From: Pseudomonadota bacterium
Lineage (GTDB): Bacteria > Pseudomonadota > Gammaproteobacteria > Burkholderiales > Burkholderiaceae_C
Reading direction: 5' to 3'
DNA length: 34,359 bases
Assembly: GCA_021807445.1 (NCBI GenBank)
Contig: JAKBCY010000005.1
Coordinates: forward strand, 1 to 34,359
In this document: in pieces, positions 1 to 8,555 of the stretch
How positions within the stretch are numbered: the first letter of the stretch is position 1
How the letters are laid out: each line of letters opens with the position of its first letter
Made by a program: the position numbers and the translations under genes
Notes under the pieces: generated by a model
Seen by the model: the letters and a program-made list of their open reading frames with translations, nothing else
The model's database searches: none
Told to the model about the DNA's origin: nothing

Positions 1-56
1 TCCGTGAAGGTGGCCGCACCGTCGGCGCCGGTGTCGTTGCAAAAATTCTCGAGTAA
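1..56 (+). CDS. tuf: Elongation factor Tu, C-terminal end (partial)
   Basis: Reading from base 3, the last 17 codons spell [17 protein letters not shown] before TAA at 54-56. This is the characteristic C-terminus of EF-Tu, the GTPase that delivers aminoacyl-tRNA to the ribosome. The rest lies upstream of the window. Its position directly before rpsJ matches the usual str-S10 gene order (rpsL-rpsG-fusA-tuf-rpsJ). The fragment is short, but the match is distinctive. Confidence 0.93.
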   Translation, partial: REGGRTVGAGVVAKILE

Positions 57-97
57 ATCCGAGGCTTGCCTCATATTTCCCGCTCTTTGGAACTGCA

Positions 98-409
98 ATG
101 CAAAGTCAAAAAATCCGCATCCGCCTGAAGGCCTTCGACTACCGCCTCATCGACCAGTCCGCGCTTGAGATTGTTGATACTGCAAAGCGCACCGGCGCCA
201 TTGTGAAAGGGCCGGTTCCGCTCCCGACCCGCCTGCAGCGATTCGACGTTCTGCGGTCGCCGCACGTGAACAAGAGTTCTCGTGACCAGTTTGAGATCCG
301 GACGCATCAGCGATTGATGGATATCGTCGACCCCACCGATAAGACGGTGGATGCGTTGATGAAGCTGGATCTTCCGGCGGGTGTCGATGTGGAAATTAAA
401 TTGCAGTAA
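98..409 (+). CDS. rpsJ: 30S ribosomal protein S10 (NusE)
   Basis: The product is 103 aa, the normal S10 length. It starts [19 protein letters not shown] and carries the conserved [18 protein letters not shown] loop and the GVDVEI end. S10 is a head protein of the small subunit and, as NusE, pairs with NusB/NusG in antitermination. The gene is 41 nt after tuf, so it probably belongs to the str transcript. It is separated from rplC by an unusual 177-nt structured gap. A weak GGAA (about 89-92) precedes the ATG. Confidence 0.98.
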   Translation: MQSQKIRIRLKAFDYRLIDQSALEIVDTAKRTGAIVKGPVPLPTRLQRFDVLRSPHVNKSSRDQFEIRTHQRLMDIVDPTDKTVDALMKLDLPAGVDVEIKLQ

Positions 410-413
410 AGAC

Positions 414-442
414 TAGCCAGTCGTAAGCCAGTTCGGTATACT
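414..442 (+). promoter_or_regulatory. Candidate promoter for the rplC operon
   Basis: A TATACT hexamer at 437-442 (5 of 6 to the sigma-70 -10 consensus) lies 17 bp after TAGCCA at 414-419 (4 of 6 to TTGACA). Transcription would start near 449, just upstream of a very strong hairpin. It sits immediately downstream of the rpsJ stop. This was read by eye and is supported by its position in the long rpsJ-rplC spacer. It has not been measured. Confidence 0.45.
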
Positions 443-460
443 GGCGTGCTTTTCAACGTT

Positions 461-574
461 GCCCCGGAATGCGCATACGCATTCCGGGGCAAGCAGCATC
501 CAGGTTTTTGCTTGGTGTTGTGTGTGTCAAATCGCAGCTCCGTCTGCCAATGACGCCAGCCAATCGCAGCTGGC
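461..574 (+). promoter_or_regulatory. Structured leader of rplC (three hairpins)
   Basis: Hairpin I is a perfect 13-bp stem, GCCCCGGAATGCG (461-473) with CGCATTCCGGGGC (478-490), closed by the loop CATA. Hairpin II is CAAGCA (490-495) with TGCTTG (509-514); its loop contains much of a five-T run. Hairpin III is GCCAGC (555-560) with GCTGGC (569-574), ending 2 nt before the GGAG ribosome-binding site of rplC (577-580). There is no reading frame here. In E. coli the S10 operon leader is controlled by L4 through attenuation and translation. A similar role here is inference, and the location (after rpsJ) differs. Confidence 0.6.
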
Positions 575-586
575 ATGGAGAAAACA

Positions 587-1249
587 ATGAGTACGCAAGC
601 ACTCGGCCTTGTCGCGCGCAAGGTCGGCATGATGCGAGTCTTTACGGATGACGGGGCTTCGATTCCCGTGACCGTTCTGGACGTTTCTCGCAACGCTGTG
701 GCGCAAGTCCGCCAAGCCGATAAAGATGGCTATAGCGCCATTCAGGTGGCCTTTGGCTCGACCAAGCCTTCCTCGTTAACCAAAGCAGAAGCCGGTCACC
801 TGGCAAAGGCTGCAATTGAGCCCGCCAAGTTGCTTTGCGAATTCCGCGTTCCAGCGGATGTCGCTGCTGCCTATCAGCCGGGCGCTGCCCTGTCAGCGTC
901 GTTGTTCGCCGTCGGCCAATACGTCGACGTGAGGGGCCTGACGATTGGTAAGGGTTACGCCGGCGCCATTAAGCGCCACCACTTTTCCTCGAATCGCGCT
1001 TCCCATGGCAACTCGGTCACGACGCGCGCTCCGGGCTCGATTGGTATGGCGCAGGACCCGGGGCGTGTATTCCCGGGTAAGCGCATGTCCGGCCGTCTGG
1101 GTCACACCAATGTGACGATCCAGAATCTTGAGGTGGTCCGCGTGGACGCCGAGCGGGATCTGATCATGGTGAAGGGCTCGATCCCTGGCGCGGATTCAGG
1201 GTGCGTAACCTTGCGCCCCGCGGTCAAGAAAGCTGGAGTTCAGTCATGA
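587..1249 (+). CDS. rplC: 50S ribosomal protein L3
   Basis: The product is 220 aa, of the family L3 that nucleates early assembly of the large subunit and reaches the peptidyl transferase centre. The sequence begins [19 protein letters not shown] and contains the conserved core [20 protein letters not shown] and [15 protein letters not shown] chose ATG 587 over the in-frame ATG at 575, because GGAG at 577-580 lies 6 nt before 587 and because the family starts close to the KVGM motif. The stop overlaps the rplD start (ATGA), implying translational coupling. The gene is preceded by the structured leader at 461-574. Confidence 0.98.
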   Translation: MSTQALGLVARKVGMMRVFTDDGASIPVTVLDVSRNAVAQVRQADKDGYSAIQVAFGSTKPSSLTKAEAGHLAKAAIEPAKLLCEFRVPADVAAAYQPGAALSASLFAVGQYVDVRGLTIGKGYAGAIKRHHFSSNRASHGNSVTTRAPGSIGMAQDPGRVFPGKRMSGRLGHTNVTIQNLEVVRVDAERDLIMVKGSIPGADSGCVTLRPAVKKAGVQS

Positions 1250-1869
1250 CCCAATTGCATTACGTTGCAGCGGATGGCGCTCAAGGAGCCGCCTTTGAAG
1301 CCCCCGATACGATTTTCGGGCGCGAATACAACGAGGCGCTGATTCACCAGATCGTGATTGCCTACCAGGCAAACGCTCGTGCGGGCACGCGTGCCCAAAA
1401 GGATCGTGCCGAAGTTAAGCATTCGACACGCAAGCCCTGGCGTCAAAAAGGTACGGGCCGGGCCCGTGCCGGTATGACGAGTTCCCCTCTGTGGCGTGGG
1501 GGCGGCCGGATTTTCCCGAATGCCGCGGACGAAAATTTCACGCAGAAAATCAACAAGAAAATGTATCGCGCAGGAATGCGCTCCATCTTGTCGCAGCTGG
1601 CTCGCGAAGGCCGGGTTGTCGTCGTGGACGAGCTCGAAGTTGAAGCGCCGAAGACGAAGTTGTTGGCGACCAAACTCAGGTCCATGGGCTTGGATTCTGT
1701 GCTCTACATCGCCGACTCGATTGACGAGAAACTGATGTTGGCTGCGCGCAATTTGCCCAATGTCTTGTTGGTCGAACCTCGCTACATGGACCCGCTGTCG
1801 CTGATCTATTACAAAAAGATCCTGATTGCCAAGGGTGCACTCGTCAAGCTCCAGGAGATGCTGTCATGA
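1246..1869 (+). CDS. rplD: 50S ribosomal protein L4
   Basis: The product is 207 aa. It contains the family signature [19 protein letters not shown], part of the extended loop reaching into the exit tunnel, then the [12 protein letters not shown] segment. The ATG at 1246 overlaps the rplC stop and has GGAG at 1234-1237. In gammaproteobacteria L4 also represses its own operon by binding the leader RNA, so it is a natural candidate ligand for the leader upstream of rplC; this is inference. The end overlaps rplW by 4 nt. Confidence 0.98.
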   Translation: MTQLHYVAADGAQGAAFEAPDTIFGREYNEALIHQIVIAYQANARAGTRAQKDRAEVKHSTRKPWRQKGTGRARAGMTSSPLWRGGGRIFPNAADENFTQKINKKMYRAGMRSILSQLAREGRVVVVDELEVEAPKTKLLATKLRSMGLDSVLYIADSIDEKLMLAARNLPNVLLVEPRYMDPLSLIYYKKILIAKGALVKLQEMLS

Positions 1870-2180
1870 GCCAGCAACAAACACGAGAACAACGTTTGAT
1901 GCAGGTGCTGCTCGCGCCCATCATTTCTGAGAAGGCCACCATGCTCGCGGACAAGCGCAACCAGGTTGCGTTTCGTGTGCGCCAGGACGCAAATAAGGAC
2001 GAGATCAAGGCGGCGGTCGAGGCTTTTTTCAAGGTTCAGGTGACCAACGTTCAGGTGCTGAATCAGAAGGGCAAGGTCAAGCGCACGGCGCGTGGCGTCG
2101 GCCATCGCAATAACGTTCGCAAAGCCTACGTGAGCTTGGCAGCTGGTCAGGAACTGAATTTCGCCCAGGAGGGTGTCTAA
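1866..2180 (+). CDS. rplW: 50S ribosomal protein L23
   Basis: The product is 104 aa and sits at the tunnel exit, where it docks trigger factor and SRP. Recognisable parts are the [19 protein letters not shown] segment near the N-terminus and the basic [18 protein letters not shown] loop. The start overlaps the rplD stop (ATGA). The first 13 residues (a polar Q/R-rich stretch with a second Met at residue 12) are slightly longer than in E. coli, and a start at Met12 cannot be excluded. Confidence 0.97.
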   Translation: MSQQQTREQRLMQVLLAPIISEKATMLADKRNQVAFRVRQDANKDEIKAAVEAFFKVQVTNVQVLNQKGKVKRTARGVGHRNNVRKAYVSLAAGQELNFAQEGV

Positions 2181-2181
2181 C

Positions 2182-3006
2182 ATGGCAGTCGTCAAGGTGA
2201 AGCCGACTTCAGCCGGTCGTCGGGCTGTGGTGAAGGTGGTGCACAAGCATCTGCACAAGGGTGATCCCGAGAAGAGCTTGCTTGAGCCACAAAAGCAAAA
2301 TGCCGGCCGCAATAACAATGGCCACATCACGGTGCGCCATCGTGGGGGCGGCAACAAGCAACACTACCGTGTGGTCGATTTCCGTCGCGACAAGGACGGG
2401 ATTCCGGCGAAGGTGGAGCGTATCGAGTACGACCCTAACCGCACGGCGCACATCGCATTGCTGTGCTATGCGGATGGTGAGCGTCGCTACATCATCGCTC
2501 CGCGCGGGATCGAGGTCGGTAGCTCTGTTGTCAGTGGATCGGAGGCGCCGATCAAGGTCGGGAATTGCTTGCCCATCCGCAGCATCCCGGTTGGTTCCAC
2601 GATTCATTGCGTCGAACTGCTGGCGGGCAAGGGTGCGCAAATGATCCGCTCCGCAGGAGGGTCGGCGGTGTTGATGGCTCGAGAGGGCGTCTATGCGCAG
2701 ATCCGTCTGCGCTCGGGCGAGGTGCGCAAGATCCACGTCGAGTGCCGCGCCACCATTGGCGAAGTCAGCAACGAAGAAAACAGTTTGCGCCAATACGGCA
2801 AGGCAGGTGCCAAGCGCTGGAAGGGCATTCGGCCGACCGTGCGTGGTGTGGCAATGAACCCAATCGATCACCCGCATGGCGGTGGCGAAGGGCGCACGGG
2901 CGAAGGGCGTACGCCGGTCAGTCCGTGGGGCACCCCGACGAAGGGCTACCGCACGCGTCAGAACAAGCGCACGCAGGGCATGATTGTTTCGCGCCGTAAA
3001 AAGTAA
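2182..3006 (+). CDS. rplB: 50S ribosomal protein L2
   Basis: The product is 274 aa (E. coli 273). L2 is a primary 23S rRNA binder needed for subunit association and peptidyl transfer. It begins [14 protein letters not shown] and carries the conserved C-terminal [17 protein letters not shown] loop with the functionally important histidines. ATG 2182 follows AGGAGG (2167-2172) by 9 nt. A GTG at 2173 abuts that Shine-Dalgarno sequence too closely and is not the start. The gap to rplW is 1 nt. Confidence 0.98.
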   Translation: MAVVKVKPTSAGRRAVVKVVHKHLHKGDPEKSLLEPQKQNAGRNNNGHITVRHRGGGNKQHYRVVDFRRDKDGIPAKVERIEYDPNRTAHIALLCYADGERRYIIAPRGIEVGSSVVSGSEAPIKVGNCLPIRSIPVGSTIHCVELLAGKGAQMIRSAGGSAVLMAREGVYAQIRLRSGEVRKIHVECRATIGEVSNEENSLRQYGKAGAKRWKGIRPTVRGVAMNPIDHPHGGGEGRTGEGRTPVSPWGTPTKGYRTRQNKRTQGMIVSRRKK

Positions 3007-3021
3007 GGTAGAGGCCCAGAT

Positions 3022-3300
3022 ATGACACGTTCTCTCAAAAAAGGCCCGTTTTGCGATCTGCACCTGATGCGCAAGATCGAAAGCGCTGTTGCCACGAAAG
3101 ACAAGAAACCGATCAAGACCTGGTCACGCCGTTCCACGGTGCTGCCCGAGTTCATCGGTGTGACGATTGCCGTGCACAACGGCCGGCAACATGTGCCCGT
3201 GTACATCACGGATCAGATGGTCGGCCACAAGCTCGGTGAGTTTGCGCTGACCCGCACGTTCAAGGGTCATCCCGCGGACAAAAAAGCCGCCAAGAGGTAA
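3022..3300 (+). CDS. rpsS: 30S ribosomal protein S19
   Basis: The product is 92 aa, the normal length. It has the N-terminal [12 protein letters not shown] and the conserved [20 protein letters not shown] and [21 protein letters not shown] segments. S19 forms a head complex with S13 near the A site. The gene is 15 nt after rplB and 5 nt before rplV, consistent with a single transcript. Confidence 0.98.
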   Translation: MTRSLKKGPFCDLHLMRKIESAVATKDKKPIKTWSRRSTVLPEFIGVTIAVHNGRQHVPVYITDQMVGHKLGEFALTRTFKGHPADKKAAKR

Positions 3301-3305
3301 GAACC

Positions 3306-3635
3306 ATGGAAACACGAGCAGTATTGCGCGGTGTGCGGCTGTCAGAGCAGAAGGGCCGATTGGTGGCTGATCTGATTCGCGGCAAGAAAGTGGACCACGC
3401 CCTCAACACCCTGGCGTTCACGCCGAAGAAGTCGGCCCAAATCATCAAGAAAGTGCTGGAGTCGGCCATTGCCAACGCCGAGCACAACGATGGTGCAGAC
3501 ATTGACGAACTGAAGGTCAAATCCATCATGGTGGAGCGTGGTGCCTCGCTCAAGCGCTTCTCGGCGCGTGCGAAGGGGCGCGGCAATCGCATTGTCAAGC
3601 CCACCTGCCACATCTACATCACCGTTGGAAACTAA
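3306..3635 (+). CDS. rplV: 50S ribosomal protein L22
   Basis: The product is 109 aa. It is recognised by [20 protein letters not shown] at the start and by the tunnel-lining hairpin [20 protein letters not shown] before the conserved HIYITV end. L22 lines the exit tunnel beside L4; changes in its loop are a known cause of macrolide resistance, and no deletion is visible here. AGAGG (3293-3297) lies 8 nt before the ATG. Confidence 0.98.
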   Translation: METRAVLRGVRLSEQKGRLVADLIRGKKVDHALNTLAFTPKKSAQIIKKVLESAIANAEHNDGADIDELKVKSIMVERGASLKRFSARAKGRGNRIVKPTCHIYITVGN

Positions 3636-3644
3636 GGACTCGAG

Positions 3645-4496
3645 ATGGGACAGAAAATCAACCCAACCGGTTTTAGACTGGCGGTCACGCATGACTGGTC
3701 CTCGCGTTGGTACGCCAGCGGGGCTCAGTTTGCGAAGATGCTCAACGAAGACATCGCAGTGCGCGAGTTCCTCGCGAAAAAGCTGAAAGCGGCTTCGGTG
3801 TCGCGCATCGTCATCGAGCGCCCAGCAAAGAATGCGCGGATCACGATTTTTAGTGCGCGGCCCGGCGTGGTCATCGGCAAGAAGGGCGAGGATATCGAAG
3901 CGCTGAAGTCGGAGTTGACCAAGCGACTTGGCGTGCCCGTTGCTGTGGACATCGAGGAAGTGCGCAAGCCCGAAATCGATGCGAAGCTGATTGCGGATTC
4001 CATTACCCAGCAGCTCGAGAAGCGCATCATGTTCCGGCGGGCGATGAAGCGGGCGATGCAAAACGCGATGCGTCTTGGTGCGCAGGGCATCAAGATCATG
4101 TCGTCCGGCCGTCTCAACGGCATTGAAATCGCGCGCACGGAATGGTACCGGGAAGGTCGAGTGCCATTGCAAACGCTGCGAGCGGACATCGACTACGGTT
4201 TTTCCGAAGCCAAGACCACGTATGGCGTGATTGGCGTGAAGGTCTGGGTCTACAAGGGTGATACGTTGGGCCGTGGCGCTCTGGCGCAGAAGGCCGTCGA
4301 GGTCGCTGAGCCTGAGCGTCGTCCGCGCCGTGACGAAAAATCTGGCCCGCGTCGCAACCGTCGGCCCGATGCCGGCCGCGGCGATGCGCAAGCCACCGCA
4401 GCCGCGCCCGCGGCGCCCACAGAGAAGCGCGTACGGAAAGTCAGCAAACCCGAGGCTGTAGCTGCCGTGCCGAGCAAGCAAGGAGAATCGTCATGA
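3645..4496 (+). CDS. rpsC: 30S ribosomal protein S3, with long C-terminal tail
   Basis: The product is 283 aa against 233 in E. coli. The N-terminal part starts [19 protein letters not shown] type II KH domain follows, with the GxxG-type GKKGED near residue 84. The C-terminal domain ends in [14 protein letters not shown] near residue 205. The remaining roughly 75 residues are low-complexity, rich in Arg, Pro, Ala and Glu/Lys. S3 lies at the mRNA entry site and contributes to helicase activity there. The stop overlaps the rplP start. Confidence 0.98.
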   Translation: MGQKINPTGFRLAVTHDWSSRWYASGAQFAKMLNEDIAVREFLAKKLKAASVSRIVIERPAKNARITIFSARPGVVIGKKGEDIEALKSELTKRLGVPVAVDIEEVRKPEIDAKLIADSITQQLEKRIMFRRAMKRAMQNAMRLGAQGIKIMSSGRLNGIEIARTEWYREGRVPLQTLRADIDYGFSEAKTTYGVIGVKVWVYKGDTLGRGALAQKAVEVAEPERRPRRDEKSGPRRNRRPDAGRGDAQATAAAPAAPTEKRVRKVSKPEAVAAVPSKQGESS

Positions 4497-4909
4497 TGCA
4501 ACCTGCGCGACGCAAATACCGCAAGGAGCAAAAGGGCCGCAACAAGGGTGTGGCAACACGGGGGGCCTCCGTGGCCTTTGGCGAATATGGACTGAAAGCG
4601 ACGACGCGTGGACGCTTGACTGCGCGCCAGATCGAGTCGGCACGTCGTGCCATTTCGCGCCACGTCAAGCGCGGCGGGCGAATCTGGATCCGCGTGTTTC
4701 CGGACAAGCCCATTTCGATCAAGCCAGCTGAAGTGCGCATGGGTAATGGCAAGGGGAACCCCGAGTATTACGTGTCGGAAATCACGCCCGGTAAGGTTCT
4801 GTATGAAATCGATGGGGTGCCAGAGCAGTTGGCCCGCGAAGCGTTCGAGCTCGCGGCGGCCAAACTTCCCTTCCGTACCGTCTTCGTCGGTCGCCGCTTT
4901 GGCCTTTGA
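4493..4909 (+). CDS. rplP: 50S ribosomal protein L16
   Basis: The product is 138 aa, the usual length. It begins [19 protein letters not shown], equivalent to the MLQP start of relatives, which supports ATG 4493 over 4496. The [22 protein letters not shown] and GNPEYYV segments near the A-site tRNA are conserved. It overlaps rpsC by 4 nt and follows an AAGGAGAA Shine-Dalgarno sequence inside the rpsC tail. Confidence 0.98.
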   Translation: MMQPARRKYRKEQKGRNKGVATRGASVAFGEYGLKATTRGRLTARQIESARRAISRHVKRGGRIWIRVFPDKPISIKPAEVRMGNGKGNPEYYVSEITPGKVLYEIDGVPEQLAREAFELAAAKLPFRTVFVGRRFGL

Positions 4910-4918
4910 GGTGAGATG

Positions 4919-5116
4919 ATGAATCTGGAAGAAATGCGCAAATTGGATCAAGCCGGTTTGCAAAATGAACTGAATGCGCTGCTGAAGGCGCATATGGGTT
5001 TGCGTATGCAAAAGGCGACGCAGCAATTGCAAAACACCAGTCAGCTGATGAAGGTGCGCCGTGATATCGCGCGCATCCGGACGCTGATTCGTCAAACAGT
5101 CACGCAGGAGTCATGA
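4919..5116 (+). CDS. rpmC: 50S ribosomal protein L29
   Basis: The product is 65 aa, a two-helix coiled hairpin at the tunnel exit next to L23. The [25 protein letters not shown] region is diagnostic (residues about 29-53). There are two tandem ATGs, at 4916 and 4919. I prefer 4919 because GAGGTG (4908-4913) gives a 5-nt spacing and relatives carry a single Met there. The stop overlaps the rpsQ start region. Confidence 0.95.
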   Translation: MNLEEMRKLDQAGLQNELNALLKAHMGLRMQKATQQLQNTSQLMKVRRDIARIRTLIRQTVTQES

Positions 5117-5382
5117 TGTCAACAGCTGAAGGATTGACCCGCGTATTGGCGGGTCGGGTGGTCAGCGACAAGCGCGCCAAGACGGTTACCGTGTTGGTCG
5201 AACGTCGCGTCCAGCACGAACTGTATGGCAAATTTATCGTGCGCTCCAAGAAGTACAGCGCGCACGACGAGGACGGGCAGTTTCACGTGGGCGACTTGGT
5301 GGAGATTGCTGAGTCGCGCCCCATTTCCAAGACCAAATCCTGGGTGGTGACGCGCCTCCTGGAGAAGTCCCGATTGGTTTGA
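5116..5382 (+). CDS. rpsQ: 30S ribosomal protein S17
   Basis: The product is 88 aa, an OB-fold protein binding 16S rRNA early in assembly. The motifs [20 protein letters not shown] and [20 protein letters not shown] are diagnostic. The tandem ATGs at 5113 and 5116 follow CAGGAG (5105-5110), and the 5-nt spacing favours 5116. It is the last gene of the S10-type segment; a 258-nt non-coding gap with hairpins and a promoter follows. Confidence 0.96.
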   Translation: MSTAEGLTRVLAGRVVSDKRAKTVTVLVERRVQHELYGKFIVRSKKYSAHDEDGQFHVGDLVEIAESRPISKTKSWVVTRLLEKSRLV

Positions 5383-5402
5383 GGCGCCCGATTCGGGCTG
5401 GC

Positions 5403-5461
5403 CGTGTGGTGTGGCGGGAGGTCGGTGGGCGGTTTTTCCATGGACCGCGCCACACACCACG
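5403..5461 (+). terminator. Imperfect hairpin downstream of rpsQ
   Basis: CGTGTGGTGTGGCG (5403-5416) can pair with CGCCACACACCACG (5448-5461), with a 2-nt bulge and a 31-nt loop containing a five-T run. No U-tract follows, so it is not a textbook intrinsic terminator. It begins 20 nt after the rpsQ stop and could stabilise the upstream mRNA end or cause partial termination. A second small repeat, GAGCG (5471-5475) with CGCTC (5485-5489), follows. Confidence 0.35.
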
Positions 5462-5507
5462 ACAGACTTGGAGCGGCGCTGTAGCGCTCGAAAACATCGA
5501 TCATGCC

Positions 5508-5536
5508 TTGACATTCGGCTAGAATCGAGTAAAAAT
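5508..5536 (+). promoter_or_regulatory. Candidate promoter for the rplN (spc-type) segment
   Basis: A perfect -35 hexamer TTGACA (5508-5513) is followed after 17 bp by AAAAAT (5531-5536), a 4 of 6 match in an A/T-rich run. Its position matches the separate spc promoter known upstream of rplN in E. coli. Transcription would start near 5543, giving a leader of about 98 nt. Confidence 0.55.
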
Positions 5537-5566
5537 ATTTAGTTCTGCGCTTTTGCGCTTCACAAC

Positions 5567-5620
5567 CCCACTAGCTGGGCCCAAGACTATCGGCATGTAG
5601 CTTGATGCCGCCAAGTTGGG
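5567..5620 (+). promoter_or_regulatory. Hairpins in the rplN leader
   Basis: CCCA (5567-5570) can pair with TGGG (5576-5579). A composite stem follows: CCCAA (5580-5584) with TTGGG (5616-5620), enclosing CGGCAT (5591-5596) with ATGCCG (5605-5610). The composite ends about 10 nt before the likely ribosome-binding site of rplN (CAGGA, about 5630). In E. coli S8 regulates the spc operon, but at rplE. The rplX-rplE spacer here is only 11 nt, so a control site in this leader is conceivable. This is inference. Confidence 0.35.
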
Positions 5621-5640
5621 AAAGAATTTCAGGATTCCAC

Positions 5641-6009
5641 ATGATTCAGATGCAATCAAGGCTGGATGTTGCTGACAACACCGGCGCGAAGACCGTTATG
5701 TGCATCAAGGTGCTCGGCGGATCGAAGCGTCGCTACGCCGGCATCGGCGACGTCATCAAGGTCAGCATCAAGGAAGCCGCGCCGCGTGGGCGTGTGAAAA
5801 AGGGCGAAGTGTTCAACGCTGTTGTTGTGCGCACGGCGAAGGGCGTGCGCCGCGCCGACGGTTCATTGATCAAATTCGATACGAACGCGGCGGTCCTTCT
5901 GAATGCCAAGCTGGAGCCGATCGGAACCCGCATTTTTGGGCCGGTCACACGCGAGCTCCGCACGGAGCGTTTCATGAAGATTGTTTCCCTCGCACCCGAA
6001 GTGCTGTAA
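5641..6009 (+). CDS. rplN: 50S ribosomal protein L14
   Basis: The product is 122 aa, the family's usual length, beginning [17 protein letters not shown], which is diagnostic. The [20 protein letters not shown] segment and the C-terminal [12 protein letters not shown] are conserved. L14 sits at the subunit interface and contacts 16S helix 14. An in-frame alternative start upstream (5602) would add 13 residues not found in the family and lies inside the hairpin leader; I reject it. Confidence 0.98.
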   Translation: MIQMQSRLDVADNTGAKTVMCIKVLGGSKRRYAGIGDVIKVSIKEAAPRGRVKKGEVFNAVVVRTAKGVRRADGSLIKFDTNAAVLLNAKLEPIGTRIFGPVTRELRTERFMKIVSLAPEVL

Positions 6010-6019
6010 GAGGTCGACC

Positions 6020-6337
6020 ATGAACAAAATCCACAGGGGCGACGAAGTGATCGTCATCGCCGGAGCCGACAAAGGGCGGCGTGCCAAGGTGCTTTCGCGC
6101 CATGGCACGGAGCATTTGATTGTCGAGGGTGTGAATCTCGCGAAGCGTCATACGCGTCCGAACCCAATGCAAAACCAGCCTGGCGGCGTCGTGTCCAAGG
6201 AAATGCCCATTCATCAAAGCAATGTGGCAATTTTTAATCCGGCGTCCGGCAAGGCAGATCGTGTCGGCATTCGTTTGCTCTCTGACGGTAACAAGGTTCG
6301 CGTGTTCCGTTCGAGTGGCGAACAAATCAAGGTTTAA
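6020..6337 (+). CDS. rplX: 50S ribosomal protein L24
   Basis: The product is 105 aa with the KOW-type start [19 protein letters not shown] and the conserved [14 protein letters not shown] segment. L24 is an assembly initiator near the tunnel exit. I chose ATG 6020, 10 nt after the rplN stop and preceded by AAGAGG, over an in-frame ATG at 5981 inside rplN. Confidence 0.97.
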   Translation: MNKIHRGDEVIVIAGADKGRRAKVLSRHGTEHLIVEGVNLAKRHTRPNPMQNQPGGVVSKEMPIHQSNVAIFNPASGKADRVGIRLLSDGNKVRVFRSSGEQIKV

Positions 6338-6348
6338 CTGGGGGCGTT

Positions 6349-6888
6349 ATGTCGCGCTTGCAAGAGTTTTACAAGGGCCAAGTCGTGCCGAATCTGCAAA
6401 AGCAGTTCAGCTACAAGTCGGTCATGGAGGTTCCGCGCATCACCAAAATCACGCTCAACATGGGTGTGTCGGAGGCTGTTGCTGACAAGAAGGTCATCGA
6501 GCACGCTGTGGACGATATGACCAAGATCGCCGGGCAAAAGCCCGTCGTGACGAAGGCGCGCAAAGCTATTGCCGCGTTCAAGGTGCGCGAGGGCATGCCG
6601 ATCGGGTGCTCCGTCACGCTCCGCGGTGGCCGCATGTATGAATTTCTCGACCGGTTGATTACGGTGGCTCTGCCGCGTGTGCGCGACTTCCGCGGTGTCT
6701 CGTCGCGGGCGTTTGACGGTCGCGGGAACTACAACATCGGGGTGAAAGAGCAGATTATTTTCCCTGAGGTCGAGTACGACAAGGTCGATGCTTTGCGAGG
6801 ACTGAATATCAGCATCACGACGACCGCGAAGTCGGACGACGAATGCAAGGCGCTGCTTTCCGCATTTCGCTTTCCCTTTAAGAATTGA
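6349..6888 (+). CDS. rplE: 50S ribosomal protein L5
   Basis: The product is 179 aa (E. coli 179). It binds 5S rRNA in the central protuberance. Conserved parts include the [13 protein letters not shown] strand, the [20 protein letters not shown] segment and the [19 protein letters not shown] segment. GGGGG precedes the ATG. The upstream spacer is only 11 nt, which leaves no room for an S8-binding hairpin like the E. coli one ahead of the start; the start region itself was not folded. Confidence 0.98.
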   Translation: MSRLQEFYKGQVVPNLQKQFSYKSVMEVPRITKITLNMGVSEAVADKKVIEHAVDDMTKIAGQKPVVTKARKAIAAFKVREGMPIGCSVTLRGGRMYEFLDRLITVALPRVRDFRGVSSRAFDGRGNYNIGVKEQIIFPEVEYDKVDALRGLNISITTTAKSDDECKALLSAFRFPFKN

Positions 6889-6895
6889 GATTGCC

Positions 6896-7201
6896 ATGGC
6901 CAAGCTTTCACTGATCAATCGGCAAGAAAAGCGCGAAAAGCTCGTGCAAAAGTTCGCTGCCAAGCGCGCTGCACTCGAAGCTGTCATCGCTGATTCGAGC
7001 AAATCGCACGAAGATCATCTCCAGGCCCGAGTGGCGCTGCAACAGCTGCCCCGGAACGCAAACCCGACGCGCTTGCGCAATCGCTGTGCGCTGACTGGGC
7101 GCCCGCGGGGAACGTTTCGCAAGTTCGGACTTGCGCGGAGCAAGATTCGTGAACTGGCGTTCCGCGGGGAGATCCCGGGCGTCACCAAGTCCAGCTGGTA
7201 A
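6896..7201 (+). CDS. rpsN: 30S ribosomal protein S14 (zinc-free form)
   Basis: The product is 101 aa, the long S14 form. It contains [19 protein letters not shown] and [20 protein letters not shown]. Only one cysteine is present, so the CxxC zinc knuckle of the short form is absent and this is the C-minus type. S14 binds late in the assembly of the 30S head. Confidence 0.97.
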   Translation: MAKLSLINRQEKREKLVQKFAAKRAALEAVIADSSKSHEDHLQARVALQQLPRNANPTRLRNRCALTGRPRGTFRKFGLARSKIRELAFRGEIPGVTKSSW

Positions 7202-7234
7202 TGCGGCTATCGGAAGTCACCGGAGAACATTTTT

Positions 7235-7630
7235 ATGAGCATGAGTGATCCCATTGCCGACATGCTGACGCGCATCCGCAATGCGCAGATGGTCGAGAAG
7301 GCTACCGTGAAGATGCCAGCGTCGAAGCTCAAAGCGGCTATCGCGCAGGTGCTTCAGGATGAAGGCTACATTGACGGCTTCGAGTTGGTGCGTGAAGGTG
7401 CGAAGGCAGATCTGCAGATTGCGTTGAAGTACTACGCGGGGCGCCCGGTGATCGAGCGCATCGAACGTGTCAGCCGTCCCGGGTTGCGTATCTATCGTGG
7501 GCGACATGCCATTCCCCAAGTCCTGAACGGGCTGGGTGTCGCCATCGTCTCCACACCGAAGGGTGTGATGACCGACCGCAAGGCGCGCCAGGTTGGCGTC
7601 GGCGGCGAGGTCCTTTGTTATGTTGCCTAA
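7235..7630 (+). CDS. rpsH: 30S ribosomal protein S8
   Basis: The product is 131 aa, starting [18 protein letters not shown], with the conserved C-terminal region ending [10 protein letters not shown]8 is a primary 16S rRNA binder in the platform and, in E. coli, the translational repressor of the spc operon. The start follows CGGAGAAC. The gap to rpsN is 33 nt. Confidence 0.98.
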   Translation: MSMSDPIADMLTRIRNAQMVEKATVKMPASKLKAAIAQVLQDEGYIDGFELVREGAKADLQIALKYYAGRPVIERIERVSRPGLRIYRGRHAIPQVLNGLGVAIVSTPKGVMTDRKARQVGVGGEVLCYVA

Positions 7631-7643
7631 TTGAGGGCTGGCC

Positions 7644-8177
7644 ATGTCGCGAGTCGCCAAGAATCCCATTGTTGTGCCCAAGGGTGTCGAAGTCTCCCTG
7701 ACGCCCGAACAAATTGCCGTTAAGGGTGGGCTCGGTCGCTTGAACCGCCCGCTGAATCCGCTCGTCAAGGTTGCGCTGCAGGACGGCGCGCTGACGTTTG
7801 TCCCTTCGGATCAGAGTCGCGAGGCTCATGCGCTGTCCGGCACATTCCGCGCCTTGGTTGCAGGAATGGTTGCGGGTGTGGACAAGGGCTTTGAAAAGAA
7901 GCTGACACTCATTGGCGTGGGCTATAAGGCTCAAGTGCAAGGGGCCAAGCTGAACCTCGCTCTTGGTTTTTCGCATCCCGTCGTGCGCGACATGCCCGAG
8001 GGCATCAAGGTCGAAACACCGACCCCCACCGAGATCGTGCTGAAGGGTGTCGATAAGCAGCTCGTTGGCCAGGTCGCCGCTGATATTCGCGCTATTCGTC
8101 CGCCCGAGCCCTACAAGGGCAAAGGGGTTCGCTACGCCAATGAGGTCGTGGTGATCAAGGAAACCAAGAAGAAATAA
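7644..8177 (+). CDS. rplF: 50S ribosomal protein L6
   Basis: The product is 177 aa (E. coli 177), made of two similar domains. It starts [19 protein letters not shown]. The second domain carries [20 protein letters not shown] and the C-terminal signature [18 protein letters not shown], followed by a Lys-rich tail. L6 lies near the factor-binding site. GAGGG precedes the ATG. Confidence 0.98.
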   Translation: MSRVAKNPIVVPKGVEVSLTPEQIAVKGGLGRLNRPLNPLVKVALQDGALTFVPSDQSREAHALSGTFRALVAGMVAGVDKGFEKKLTLIGVGYKAQVQGAKLNLALGFSHPVVRDMPEGIKVETPTPTEIVLKGVDKQLVGQVAADIRAIRPPEPYKGKGVRYANEVVVIKETKKK

Positions 8178-8188
8178 GGGGTTGTGAA

Positions 8189-8548
8189 ATGTTGAATAAG
8201 AAGCAAGCCCGTCTGCGCCGTGCCAAATCAACGCGAGCCCATATTGCTCGTTTGTCGGTGACTCGTCTGGCGGTGCATCGTTCGAATGCGCACATCTATG
8301 CAAGCATCATCTCCGATGACGGCGCACGCGTGCTGATGACGGCGTCGACCGCTGAGGCCGAAGTGCGGCAACAGCTGCAGGGATCCGGAGGCAACGTCGG
8401 CGCCGCGCAGATCGTCGGCAAGCGCATTGCTGAGAAGGCGCGCGCCGCAGGCATCGAGCAAGTTGCGTTCGATCGCTCCGGTTTTCAGTATCACGGCCGT
8501 GTCAAGGCGTTGGCCGAAGCAGCCCGCGAAGCTGGTTTGAAATTCTGA
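8189..8548 (+). CDS. rplR: 50S ribosomal protein L18
   Basis: The product is 119 aa. It starts with a basic segment, [19 protein letters not shown], and has the conserved [13 protein letters not shown] and [21 protein letters not shown] parts. L18 binds 5S rRNA with L5. AAGGGG lies before the ATG, and the gap to rplF is 11 nt. Confidence 0.98.
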   Translation: MLNKKQARLRRAKSTRAHIARLSVTRLAVHRSNAHIYASIISDDGARVLMTASTAEAEVRQQLQGSGGNVGAAQIVGKRIAEKARAAGIEQVAFDRSGFQYHGRVKALAEAAREAGLKF

Positions 8549-8555
8549 GGTTGAG

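Noticed and set aside
575-586. Upstream in-frame ATG (MEKT) for rplC
   Set aside because: GGAG of the rplC ribosome-binding site lies within these codons, and L3 proteins start at the later Met.
3342-4481. Long minus-strand frame (379 codons) opposite rplV and rpsC
   Set aside because: It is a mirror of highly conserved GC-rich ribosomal genes and encodes no recognisable protein.
5602-5640. Longer L14 with 13 additional residues
   Set aside because: The stretch lies in the hairpin leader, is not conserved in L14, and [10 protein letters not shown] is the known start.
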